Origin: Streptomyces sp. NBC_00582
Lineage (GTDB): Bacteria > Actinomycetota > Actinomycetes > Streptomycetales > Streptomycetaceae
NCBI RefSeq assembly: GCF_036345155.1
Contig: NZ_CP107772.1
Span: 2,108,001 to 2,172,000, forward strand
Direction: 5' to 3'
Length of the DNA stretch: 64,000 bases
Part shown: piece by piece, positions 56,359 through 63,871 of the stretch
How positions within the stretch are numbered: the first letter of the stretch is position 1
Layout of the letters: each line of letters opens with the position of its first letter
Notes under the pieces: model-generated
What the model was told of the DNA's origin: nothing
The model's database searches: none
The model's input: only the letters and a program-made list of their open reading frames with translations
Translations under genes and position numbers: made by a program

Positions 56359-57588
56359 ATGGCACTGCTGCGACAAGAGGTCGACCCCAGCGAGGTCGGG
56401 CTGGACGCGAAGGCTCTGGACCGCCTCGACCAGCACGTCGCCCACTACGTCGACGAGGGGCGGCTGCCCGGTTTCCTCGTGGCGGTCTCCCGGGGCGGCC
56501 GTGTCGCGCACCTCACCACGCACGGTCTCCGCGACGTCGCCGCCGGCCTGCCCGTCGAGGCCGACACCCTGTACCGGATCTACTCCATGACGAAGCCGGT
56601 CACCTCCGTCGCCGCCCTGATACTGATGGAGGAGGGCCGGCTGCGACTCGACGACCCGGTCGCCGACCACCTCCCGGCCTTCGCCGGGCAGCGGGTGTAC
56701 GCGGGCGGCTCGGGCGAGGACCTCACCACCCGCCCGGTGGAGCAGCCGCTGCTGGTCCGGCATCTGATGACGCACACCTCGGGGCTGACGTTCGCCTTCT
56801 ACCACTGTCACCCCGTCGACGCCCTCTACCGCGAGGCCGGTCTGGAGTCGGCGGTGCTGCCCGGCTCGAATCTGGCGGAGACGGTCGAGGCGTACGCGCG
56901 GCTGCCGCTGCAGTTCGAGCCGGGCACGCAGTGGAACTACTCGGTGTCCACCAATGTCCTCGGCCGGATCGTCGAGGTGGTCTCCGGGCAGCCCCTCGAC
57001 ACGTTCCTCGCCGAGCGGATCTTCCGCCCCCTGGGCATGCCGGACGCCGGCTTCCAGGTCACCGACGAGCAGGCGGGCCGACTGGCCGAGCTGTACGGGG
57101 ACACCGACGGCGGCGGTATCGAGCCGATCGCCGGGCTGCCGCTGTTCGGACGTCCCCGGTTCCTGTCGGGCAGCGGCGGCATGGTGGCGACCGCATACGA
57201 CATCCACCGGTTCAGCGAGCTGCTGCGCCGCCGCGGCGAACTCGACGGGGTGCGGCTGCTCGCCCCGCAGACGGTGGACCTCATGACCCGCAACCACCTC
57301 CCCGGCGGCGCCGACCTGCGCGCCTTCGGCAGCCGCCCGGCGCACGACGAACCCGGCAACGACGGCGTCGGCTTCGGCCTGGGCGTGTCCGTGGTCGTCG
57401 ACCCGGACCGCACCCAGGCCCCGGCGGGCCTCGGCACCTACGGCTGGAGCGGTGTCGCCACGACCACCTTCTGGATCGACCCGCAGGCCGACGTGTGCGT
57501 GCAGTTCCTGACACAGGTGCGGCCGAGGAGGTCGCTGAAGCTGTACCCCGACCTCAAGCGGCTGGTGCACGAGGCCCTGGCCGACTGA
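56359..57588 (+). CDS. serine beta-lactamase-fold hydrolase (class C/esterase type)
   Basis: 409 residues, no signal peptide, probably a cytoplasmic esterase or amidase. The SxxK motif is YSMTKPV with Ser76 and Lys79; the second motif tyrosine is Tyr194 in WNYSVSTNV; HTSGLTFAFYH and SGSGGMVATAYDIHRF are family hallmarks, and YGWSG near the C-terminus replaces the KTG triad. ATG 56359 follows GGAGGAGAAC. The in-frame sequence before it overlaps the MFS gene and is not part of it. Real antibiotic resistance is unlikely without export; LovD- or EstB-like esterases are similar. Confidence 0.9.
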   Translation: MALLRQEVDPSEVGLDAKALDRLDQHVAHYVDEGRLPGFLVAVSRGGRVAHLTTHGLRDVAAGLPVEADTLYRIYSMTKPVTSVAALILMEEGRLRLDDPVADHLPAFAGQRVYAGGSGEDLTTRPVEQPLLVRHLMTHTSGLTFAFYHCHPVDALYREAGLESAVLPGSNLAETVEAYARLPLQFEPGTQWNYSVSTNVLGRIVEVVSGQPLDTFLAERIFRPLGMPDAGFQVTDEQAGRLAELYGDTDGGGIEPIAGLPLFGRPRFLSGSGGMVATAYDIHRFSELLRRRGELDGVRLLAPQTVDLMTRNHLPGGADLRAFGSRPAHDEPGNDGVGFGLGVSVVVDPDRTQAPAGLGTYGWSGVATTTFWIDPQADVCVQFLTQVRPRRSLKLYPDLKRLVHEALAD

Positions 57589-57591
57589 CCG

Positions 57592-58767
57592 TCAGCCGTC
57601 GCCGCGCACCGTGAACTCCACTCCCTCATCGGCCAGTTCGTCGAGCCATTGAGCCGACCGGGCCGCCGTCTCGGCCGCCCGGTTCAGGCCGGGCGGCAGT
57701 GTGCCGTCCAGGATGTGCCGGACGCCGAGCGCGAGGGTGCGCGAGACGCACCGCGCCATGGCGCTCTCCTCCTCGTCGCCCACCAGGTCCAGCAGGTAAC
57801 TCCCCGCCCAGGAAGCCTGGTCGTCCGCCGCGTCGGAGTCCGCCTCCTGCGAGACCTCCAGGGAGACCTCCAGGACCACCCGGTCGCGGTCGGTGTCGGT
57901 CGTCGGATAGGTGTCGGCCAACTCCCGTGCCAGCGAGGCGATCCGCGCGTCGTCGCCCGCCTTCAGCTCCTCGAACACCGGCTCCCAGGCCCCCAGCCAG
58001 CCGTCCAGACGGAGGGTGCCGCGTACGAAGCCGACCGGCTTCCAGGCGGGCGGCAGCCCGTACTGCTCGACGAAGGGCACGCTGTCCCGGTTGGGGTACA
58101 CCTCGAAGGACTCGCCGTCGACGACGTGCCGGCGGGTCGCCTCCCAGGGCCGGGCGGCGACCGTCTCGGCGCCGTCCGCGAAGTAACGAGCCGGTGTGCG
58201 AAGGGCGTTGAGAACCCCGAGAGGCGCCCAGCTGAAGCGGTAGCGGAAGTCGTTCGGGACGGCCGGGACACCGCCGCAGTACGAGGTGAAGCGGTACGAG
58301 GCCGCCGTGTCCGCGCCGACCGCCTCCCGTGCGCGGGCGACCAGCGCATGGGCGAAGAGATGGTCGATGCCCGGGTCGAGGCCGGCCTCGGTGAGGACGA
58401 CCAGCCCCGCCCTCCCGGCCGCCGGGACCTGCTCCAGCACCGCGTCCGAGACATAGCTGGAGCAGGCGAAGTGGGCGCGCCGGGCCACGCAGGCCGCGAG
58501 CAGCGGGGCGTGGTCGGGGGCGGGCAGCATCGACACGACGACGTCACCCGGGGCGAGTTCGGCCGTGAGCGCGTCCAGGGTGTAGGCCCGGGGTGCGGCG
58601 CGCCCGGTCAGGCCCAGCCGGTCCAGGGCCTCGGCCGCGCGGTCCGTCGTACGGTGCCACAGCCGGACGCCGTCGGTGCGCGCGCACAGGCCGGCGAGCC
58701 CGCTGCCCGTGGACAGGCCGGCGCCGACCCAGTGGACGGTGCCGCTCGCGGGAACCACCTCAGTCAT
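57592..58767 (-). CDS. saccharopine dehydrogenase (LYS9/saccharopine reductase-like)
   Basis: NAD(P)-binding protein of 391 residues: WVGAGLSTGSGLAGL as the dinucleotide loop, SMLPAPDHAPLLAACV, SYVSDAV, LTEAGLDPGIDHLFAHALV and SYCGGVPAVPNDFRYRFSWAPLGVLNAL, all typical of the glutamate-forming saccharopine dehydrogenase/saccharopine reductase family. It catalyses interconversion of saccharopine with glutamate and aminoadipate semialdehyde in relatives. ATG 58767 overlaps the preceding gene by 8 bases. Last gene of the leftward FAD-oxidase operon. Confidence 0.9.
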   Translation of the reverse strand: MTEVVPASGTVHWVGAGLSTGSGLAGLCARTDGVRLWHRTTDRAAEALDRLGLTGRAAPRAYTLDALTAELAPGDVVVSMLPAPDHAPLLAACVARRAHFACSSYVSDAVLEQVPAAGRAGLVVLTEAGLDPGIDHLFAHALVARAREAVGADTAASYRFTSYCGGVPAVPNDFRYRFSWAPLGVLNALRTPARYFADGAETVAARPWEATRRHVVDGESFEVYPNRDSVPFVEQYGLPPAWKPVGFVRGTLRLDGWLGAWEPVFEELKAGDDARIASLARELADTYPTTDTDRDRVVLEVSLEVSQEADSDAADDQASWAGSYLLDLVGDEEESAMARCVSRTLALGVRHILDGTLPPGLNRAAETAARSAQWLDELADEGVEFTVRGDG

Positions 58768-59842
58768 GGCCGAACTCGCCTCTTCCTGTGTTGAGTTCGA
58801 TGCCGAGTTCACGACCCGCCCGCCGGAACCGTTCGAGACAGCGCGCCCAGGCGTCCCCGGCGGGGAGCTCCAGCAGCGGGGGCAGCAGGGCCGCCGAGAA
58901 GTCGGTGCTGGACTCGCGGGGCAGCAGCGACGGCAGGTTGTCGATGGCGATCAGATCGAGCGGGGGTTCCTTGTGCAGGGTGCGCACGGGGTCCGTCCAC
59001 TGCGTGGTGCGGTCGTAGACGGGCAGGACGTTGAGGGGCGAGCCGACGTCGCAGGTGACGTCGCAGAGGGTGCGCAGCCTGCGGGCCGGGTCGTCCAGGT
59101 CTTCCTCGCGGACGAACGGCGGCACCGGGGTGGTGGCGAGGACGCAGTTCACGAGCAGGTCGTGGTCCAGCAGGGCGCGGCGGTCCAGCTCGCGGGTCTC
59201 CGCGAGGTCCCAGCAGGTGGGGTCGGCCCCGGCCGTGGCGAGGGCGGCCCGGGCGCCCCGGCCGCTGCGGCCCAGGGCGCCGACGACGAGTGCGGTGAAC
59301 TCCTCGTCGCCCGGCCGGCGGCGCAGGGTCTCGTCCAGCTCGTCCTTGTCGGTGGGGCGCAGCGGTGCGGTCAGCCGGCCCCGGTGGTGGAGCACCGCGA
59401 GCGCGGCGCCGAGGTAGCCCGCCCAGAAGCCGAACGCGGCGAGCCTGCGGCCCTGTTCGTCGACCAGGTACTCCAGGTCCAGGAGCGCCCCTCCCCCGGC
59501 GGCGAACCGGCGCAGCAGGTCGGCCGCGCCGGGCTGCTGCTTGTAGGCGTGCCCGAAGAAGACATGGCGGTGCGTCAACTCCGTCGGCTCGTCGGGGAGT
59601 TCCTTCAGGCCGAGGACGACGGTGTCCGGCGGCGCCGACACCCAGGAGCCCGCGGGGGCGACGCGGGCGCCGATCGCCTCGTACTCCTCGACGGGGAAGA
59701 TCCGCTGCGGGGACTCCTCGACGGTCAGCCGCGCCCCGGCCTCGACGAGACGGCGGGCGTCGTCGGGGACGAGGGGGGTGCGCCGTTCGGTGGTGCGGGT
59801 CTCGTGGCGCAGCCACAGGTGGGGGGCGGTGCTGCCCGTCAT
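58760..59842 (-). CDS. saccharopine dehydrogenase, lysine-forming (LYS1-like)
   Basis: 360 residues with the alanine-dehydrogenase/PNT N-terminal fold: WLRHETRTTERRTPLVPDDARRLVEAG near residue 9, FFGHAYKQQPG near 92, LLDLEYLVDEQGRRLAAFGFWAGYLGA, and a C-terminal CDVTCDVGSPLNVLPVYDRTTQW. It matches LYS1-type enzymes that interconvert saccharopine with lysine and 2-oxoglutarate. ATG 59842 is coupled to the FAD oxidase stop by an ATGA overlap. Having the lysine-forming and glutamate-forming enzymes together implies a saccharopine route, unusual for Streptomyces, which is better known for cadaverine or aminotransferase lysine catabolism. Confidence 0.9.
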   Translation of the reverse strand: MTGSTAPHLWLRHETRTTERRTPLVPDDARRLVEAGARLTVEESPQRIFPVEEYEAIGARVAPAGSWVSAPPDTVVLGLKELPDEPTELTHRHVFFGHAYKQQPGAADLLRRFAAGGGALLDLEYLVDEQGRRLAAFGFWAGYLGAALAVLHHRGRLTAPLRPTDKDELDETLRRRPGDEEFTALVVGALGRSGRGARAALATAGADPTCWDLAETRELDRRALLDHDLLVNCVLATTPVPPFVREEDLDDPARRLRTLCDVTCDVGSPLNVLPVYDRTTQWTDPVRTLHKEPPLDLIAIDNLPSLLPRESSTDFSAALLPPLLELPAGDAWARCLERFRRAGRELGIELNTGRGEFGHD

Positions 59843-60984
59843 ACGCGGTTGACCTCCGGACGCGGGGCGTCGGCCGCGAACCGGCCGGCGCTCAGGGGGG
59901 TGACGTCCACGAAGGGTACGCGGCCCAGGTAGAGGTCGCGGACGACCTCGCCGACGGCCGGCCCCTGCAGGAAGCCGTGCCCGGAGAAACCGGTCGCATA
60001 CAGAAAACGGGATACCGAATGCGCCTCACCGATCAGGGCGTTGTGGTCCGGGGTCACCTCGTACAGTCCCGCCCAGCCTCCCGTGCGGCGCAGCTCCAGG
60101 ATGTCGGGGGCCCGGTGCTCCAGGGCGGCGGCGAGGCGGGGGATCCAGCGGTCGTGGGTGTCGGTGGCGAAGCCGGGGCGTTCGTCCGGGTCGGACATGC
60201 CGACGAGGAGACCGGGGCCCTCGCCGTGGAAGTAGAGGGTGGTGGTGAAGTCGATCGTCATGGGCAGGTCCGGCCGAAGCCCGGGCACCGCTTCCGTGAC
60301 CGCGATCTGTCGGCGCAGCGGCTGCACCGGCAGGTCCACGCCCACCATCGCGCCGACCGGCCGGGACCAGGCGCCGGCCGCGCAGATCACCGTGTCGGTG
60401 CTGATCGGGCCGAGGGTGGTGGTGACACCGGTGATGGTGTCGCCGCGGGTCTCGATGCCGGTCACCGCGGTGCGGCGCAGGATGCGCGCCCCGTGTCCGC
60501 GGGCTGCGGCCGCGTACCCCTGGACGACGGCCTCGGGGGTGCAGTGCCCGTCGTCGGGTGAGAACGCGGCCGCGCGTAAGCCGTCGGTGGTGATGAGCGG
60601 CGAGAGCCGGCGGGCCTCGGCCGGGTCGATCATGCGGCTGGGCACGCCGAGCGCGTTCTGCAGGGCCACGCCCGCCTCGAAGGAGGCGACCTCCTCGGGG
60701 GTGGAGAGCAGGAAGAGGTAGCCGACCCGGTGCAGCCCGATGTCCTGCCCGAACTGCTCGCCGAACCGCGCGAACGCCTCCAGGCTGCGCGCCCCGAGCT
60801 GGATGTTCAGCTCGTCGGAGAACTGGGCGCGCACCCCTCCGGCGGCCTTCGAGGTCGAGCCGGCGGCGAGCTCGTCCCGCTCCACCAGCAGGACGTCCCG
60901 TACGCCCGCGGCGGCCAGATGGTAGGCGATGCTGGTCCCGATCACTCCCCCGCCGATGACGACGACCGAGGCATGCGTGTTCAC
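59839..60984 (-). CDS. FAD-dependent amine/amino-acid oxidase (DAO family)
   Basis: 381 residues. FAD motif VVVIGGGVIGTSIAYHLAAAG at 7-27, STSKAAGGVRAQFS, ICAAGAWS near 210 and the C-terminal GGWAGLYEVTPDHNALIG and ATGFSGHGFLQGPAVGE, all typical of sarcosine/glycine oxidase-type D-amino-acid oxidases. It heads the saccharopine operon and might oxidise a secondary amine such as saccharopine, pipecolate or an N-alkyl amino acid. Codon Leu at 60579-60577 is TTA, read only by the developmental bldA tRNA. A patch near 59994-60012 also uses A/T-rich codons (TTT CTG TAT). Confidence 0.9.
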   Translation of the reverse strand: MNTHASVVVIGGGVIGTSIAYHLAAAGVRDVLLVERDELAAGSTSKAAGGVRAQFSDELNIQLGARSLEAFARFGEQFGQDIGLHRVGYLFLLSTPEEVASFEAGVALQNALGVPSRMIDPAEARRLSPLITTDGLRAAAFSPDDGHCTPEAVVQGYAAAARGHGARILRRTAVTGIETRGDTITGVTTTLGPISTDTVICAAGAWSRPVGAMVGVDLPVQPLRRQIAVTEAVPGLRPDLPMTIDFTTTLYFHGEGPGLLVGMSDPDERPGFATDTHDRWIPRLAAALEHRAPDILELRRTGGWAGLYEVTPDHNALIGEAHSVSRFLYATGFSGHGFLQGPAVGEVVRDLYLGRVPFVDVTPLSAGRFAADAPRPEVNRV

Positions 60985-61009
60985 GCGAGCGGCTCCTTCA
61001 CTTGCGGCG

Positions 61010-61037
61010 GCCCCGGCCCGAGTACCGAGGCCGGGGC
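61010..61037 (-). terminator. hairpin after ribA
   Basis: A 9-base perfect stem (GCCCCGGCC 61010-61018 with 61029-61037) and 10-base loop lie between the ribA stop and the oxidase start, both leftward; it probably separates the two units. Confidence 0.55.
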
Positions 61038-61092
61038 TGTCACCTGCGACGACCGTTGTGATCCCTACCCACCGACGACGGCCGCGGCACGC

Positions 61093-61752
61093 TCAGGACC
61101 AGTGCGCCACCGCGTCCAGGTGCGGCAGCCGGTGGTCCATGCGCTCGCGCTTGGTGCGCAGGTAGGTGATGTTGTTCTCGCACGGCTCTATCAGCAGCGG
61201 CACCTCCTCGGCGACCTGGATGCCGTTGTCTACGAGCGCCTCGCGCTTGCGCGGGTTGTTCGACATCAGCCGCACGGACCGTACGCCGAGGTCGCGCAGG
61301 ATGTCGGCGGCCACCTTGTAGTCGCGGGCGTCCACCGGGAAGCCGAGCGCCACGTTCGCCTCGACGGTGTCCAGGCCCTCCGCCTGCAGGGCCATCGCGC
61401 GCAGCTTGCCGAGCAGACCGATGCCGCGGCCCTCGTGCCCGCGCAGGTACACGACGATCCCGCTGCCCGCGGCGACGACGGCCCGCAGCGCCGACTCCAG
61501 CTGGTCGCCGCACTCGCAGTGCTGGGAGCCGAACGCGTCTCCGGTCAGGCACTCCGAGTGCAGCCGGGTCAGCACGTCCTCGCTGCCGATCTCGCCGTAC
61601 ACCAGGGCGACTTGTTCGTCGCCGCGGTCGTGGTCGAGGTAGCCCACCGCCTGGAATTTCCCGTACACGGTGGGCAAGGGGGCATTCACCACGCGTTCCA
61701 CGCCGGTGCGCTGCGGGGTCTTCTTGCCGAGTACGCCCATTTTCTCTGTCAT
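61093..61752 (-). CDS. ribA: GTP cyclohydrolase II, methionine-120 variant
   Basis: Opens the imidazole ring of GTP. 219 residues, stand-alone RibA with zinc cysteines 68, 79 and 81 (HSECLTGDAFGSQHCECG), the GRGIGLLGKLRAMALQ segment and SNNPRK near 164. Where E. coli RibA has Tyr105 in KIRAYALQ, this protein has Met120. In S. coelicolor the paralogue with Met at this position (SCO6655, from memory) stops at the formamidopyrimidine nucleotide without losing formate. It is divergent from a creatininase-family gene 38 bases away, which could finish the reaction. No FMN riboswitch fits in that gap. Confidence 0.94.
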   Translation of the reverse strand: MTEKMGVLGKKTPQRTGVERVVNAPLPTVYGKFQAVGYLDHDRGDEQVALVYGEIGSEDVLTRLHSECLTGDAFGSQHCECGDQLESALRAVVAAGSGIVVYLRGHEGRGIGLLGKLRAMALQAEGLDTVEANVALGFPVDARDYKVAADILRDLGVRSVRLMSNNPRKREALVDNGIQVAEEVPLLIEPCENNITYLRTKRERMDHRLPHLDAVAHWS

Positions 61753-61790
61753 GATCTGATTCCTAAGCGGAGACGAAAGGCCGGGAAAAG

Positions 61791-62639
61791 ATGAGTGGTT
61801 CGGAGATGAGGACGGCGGCGACGGCAGCGGCGGGCGCGGCGTACGGCCTGGTGCCGGTGGACACCACCGAGGACGTCCGCTCCCGGGGTGCGGGCGCCGC
61901 GACGCAGGTGGCGGTCCTGCCGGTCGGCAGCTTCGAACAGCACGGCCCGTACCTGCCGCTCGCCACGGACACCCTGGTCGCCTGTGCCATCGCGCGGGAG
62001 ATAGCCGAGGCGTACCCGGTGCACCTCCTTCCGCCGGTGACCATCGCCTGCTCGCACGAGCACGCGGCCTGGCCGGGGACCGTCAGCATCTCCTCCGTGA
62101 CCCTTCACGCGGTGGTACGGGACATCGCGGCGTCGCTGCGCCGCTCGGGCGTCGAGGCCCTGGTTCTGGTCAACGGACACGGCGGGAACTACGTCCTGGG
62201 CAACGCGGTCCAGGAGTCCTCCGCCCGCGGTGAGCGGATGGCGCTCTTCCCGGCCCCGGAGGACTGGGAGGCGGCGCGGGAACGGTCCGGGGTGCGGACC
62301 TCGCTCCTCACCGACATGCACGCCGGGGAGATCGAGACGTCGATCCTGCTGCACACCCATCCGGAACTCGTCCGGCCCGGTTACGAGTCCGCCGATTTCA
62401 CCGCGGACGACCGTCGCCATCTGCTCACGCTGGGAATGTCCGCCTATACCGATTCGGGCGTCATCGGCCGTCCTTCCCTGGGGTCCGCGGAAAAGGGGAA
62501 GGAACTCCTCGCGAGCCTGGCGGATTCCTTCGGCGCGTATTTCTCACTGCTGACTTCGCGGAAGCCGACTTCGGAGAAGTCACCGAGCCCGGAGAAAACC
62601 TGGGACTCGGGGGACTCCGGGGACTCCGGCACCGAGTAG
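61791..62639 (+). CDS. creatininase-family amidohydrolase, FAPy deformylase candidate
   Basis: Metal-dependent hydrolase of 282 residues. Metal-site motifs: LPVGSFEQHGPYLPLATDT (Glu49, His51, Asp60), VNGHGGNYVLGN near 127 and DMHAGEIETS near 179. The family includes creatininase, MftE of mycofactocin maturation and archaeal ArfB, which deformylates the formamidopyrimidine nucleotide made from GTP. Beside the Met120 RibA the ArfB-like role is the best guess. No mycofactocin genes are visible. ATG 61791 follows GGGAAAAG. The last 65 codons (ending WDSGDSGDSGTE) overlap a gene on the other strand and look like a disordered tail. Confidence 0.9.
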   Translation: MSGSEMRTAATAAAGAAYGLVPVDTTEDVRSRGAGAATQVAVLPVGSFEQHGPYLPLATDTLVACAIAREIAEAYPVHLLPPVTIACSHEHAAWPGTVSISSVTLHAVVRDIAASLRRSGVEALVLVNGHGGNYVLGNAVQESSARGERMALFPAPEDWEAARERSGVRTSLLTDMHAGEIETSILLHTHPELVRPGYESADFTADDRRHLLTLGMSAYTDSGVIGRPSLGSAEKGKELLASLADSFGAYFSLLTSRKPTSEKSPSPEKTWDSGDSGDSGTE

Positions 62640-63871
62640 GCCGCCGTGCGCACGGGGCCGCTCTCACCGGCCCCGGCACCGGCGGCCCCGTTCTCCTCGG
62701 CCTGGGCCCCCTGCGGCCGACCGGCGCGTACGGCCGCGTACCAGCGCACGACGAGGACGACCGCCCCCGGCAGCGCGGCGACGAAGCTCAGCACGCCGTA
62801 GACCACCGCCACCGACAGGCCGGTGTCCGCGCCGAGTCCGGCCGCGCCGAACGCCCAGGCGGTGACACCCTCGCGGGGGCCCCAGCCGCCGACGTTGAGC
62901 GGCACGGCCATGGCGAGCAGGGCGAGCATCGCGATCGGCAGCAGGGTGAGGACGGTGACGGAGGAGCCGGCGACCCGCGCGGCCACGACGAACATCGCGA
63001 CGTACCCGGCGAGCACGACCACCGACGACAGGGCGACCCCCGGCCCGTTGCGCCGCGACAGCAGCCCCTCGCGCGCCTCGGCCAGCAGCCCGCCGAGACG
63101 CCCGGCCGTACGCGTCCGGGAGGAGTTCATGCGCAGCGCGAGGACCACGGCGAGCGCCCCCACCCCGGCCAGCAGGATCAGCGGGGCGAGGCCGCGCGCC
63201 TCGGCCATGACCGGGGAGGGCAGCACCAGCAGGACCGTTACGCCCGCGACGGCCAGCGCGAGCTGTCCCGCCGTGCGCTCCAGCACGACCGCCCGTACAC
63301 CGCGCCCGACGTCACCGGCGCTCTGCCCGTGCCGCACGGCGCGGTGCACGTCGCCGAGGATCCCGCCGGGCAGCGCCGCGTTCAGGAACAGCGCCCGGTA
63401 GTAGTCGGCGACCGCCGCGCCGAACGGCAGCCGGATCCGCAGGCCGCGCGCCACCAGCGCCCACCGCCAGGCGCTGAACACCGTGGTGACCGCGCCGATC
63501 CCGAGCGCGAGCAGCAGCGTCGGGACGTCGATGCGGCGCAGCCCGTCCAGGAACACGCCCGTCCCCATCCGCCACAGCAGCACCACGAGGATGAGGACGC
63601 CGGCGACCGTCCCGAAGTGCGTGCGCAGGGCGCGCGAGGCGAGGACCCTGCGCCACGCCGGCGGGGTGCGGTGCGCCTTGGTCACGATGACGCCGATCCG
63701 GGCCTCGGACACGGCGGGACCGGTGCGCGCCACCGACGGGGCGCGCGGCGGGCGCCGTACGGCCGGGGCGCCCTCGACCCGCACCGCGGGCGCGGCCGGC
63801 ACGCGGGCGGCCGGCGGACCGGCCGCCTCGCGCCCCCGGCCGGTCCGCGCGCTCACCGTCTCGGCGCTCAT
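62444..63871 (-). CDS. UPF0104/lysylphosphatidylglycerol-synthase-type membrane protein
   Basis: 475 residues. A 75-residue arginine/proline-rich N-terminus is followed by about eight membrane helices (FGTVAGVLILVVLLW, LLLALGIGAVTTVFSAW, LALAVAGVTVLLVLPSP, LIPL-type and a final VVYGVLSFVAALPGAVVLVVRW), with the conserved ALPGGILGDVHRAVRHG and PLNVGGWGPREGVTAW. These are hallmarks of the flippase-like domain of MprF/YbhN proteins. The C-terminal 130 residues are acidic and serine-rich, and the last 65 are encoded opposite the creatininase gene. ATG 63871 overlaps the upstream stop by one base. Confidence 0.88.
   Translation of the reverse strand: MSAETVSARTGRGREAAGPPAARVPAAPAVRVEGAPAVRRPPRAPSVARTGPAVSEARIGVIVTKAHRTPPAWRRVLASRALRTHFGTVAGVLILVVLLWRMGTGVFLDGLRRIDVPTLLLALGIGAVTTVFSAWRWALVARGLRIRLPFGAAVADYYRALFLNAALPGGILGDVHRAVRHGQSAGDVGRGVRAVVLERTAGQLALAVAGVTVLLVLPSPVMAEARGLAPLILLAGVGALAVVLALRMNSSRTRTAGRLGGLLAEAREGLLSRRNGPGVALSSVVVLAGYVAMFVVAARVAGSSVTVLTLLPIAMLALLAMAVPLNVGGWGPREGVTAWAFGAAGLGADTGLSVAVVYGVLSFVAALPGAVVLVVRWYAAVRAGRPQGAQAEENGAAGAGAGESGPVRTAAYSVPESPESPESQVFSGLGDFSEVGFREVSSEKYAPKESARLARSSFPFSADPREGRPMTPESV

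Noticed and set aside
56359..57588. Secreted beta-lactamase for antibiotic resistance
   Set aside because: No signal peptide and no KTG triad; an intracellular esterase or amidase fits better.
61753..61790. FMN riboswitch before ribA
   Set aside because: Only 38 bases separate ribA from the divergent gene, far too short for an RFN element.
61791..62639. Mycofactocin maturation gene mftE
   Set aside because: The family matches, but no mftA, mftB or mftC gene lies near; the RibA neighbour makes a pyrimidine substrate more likely.
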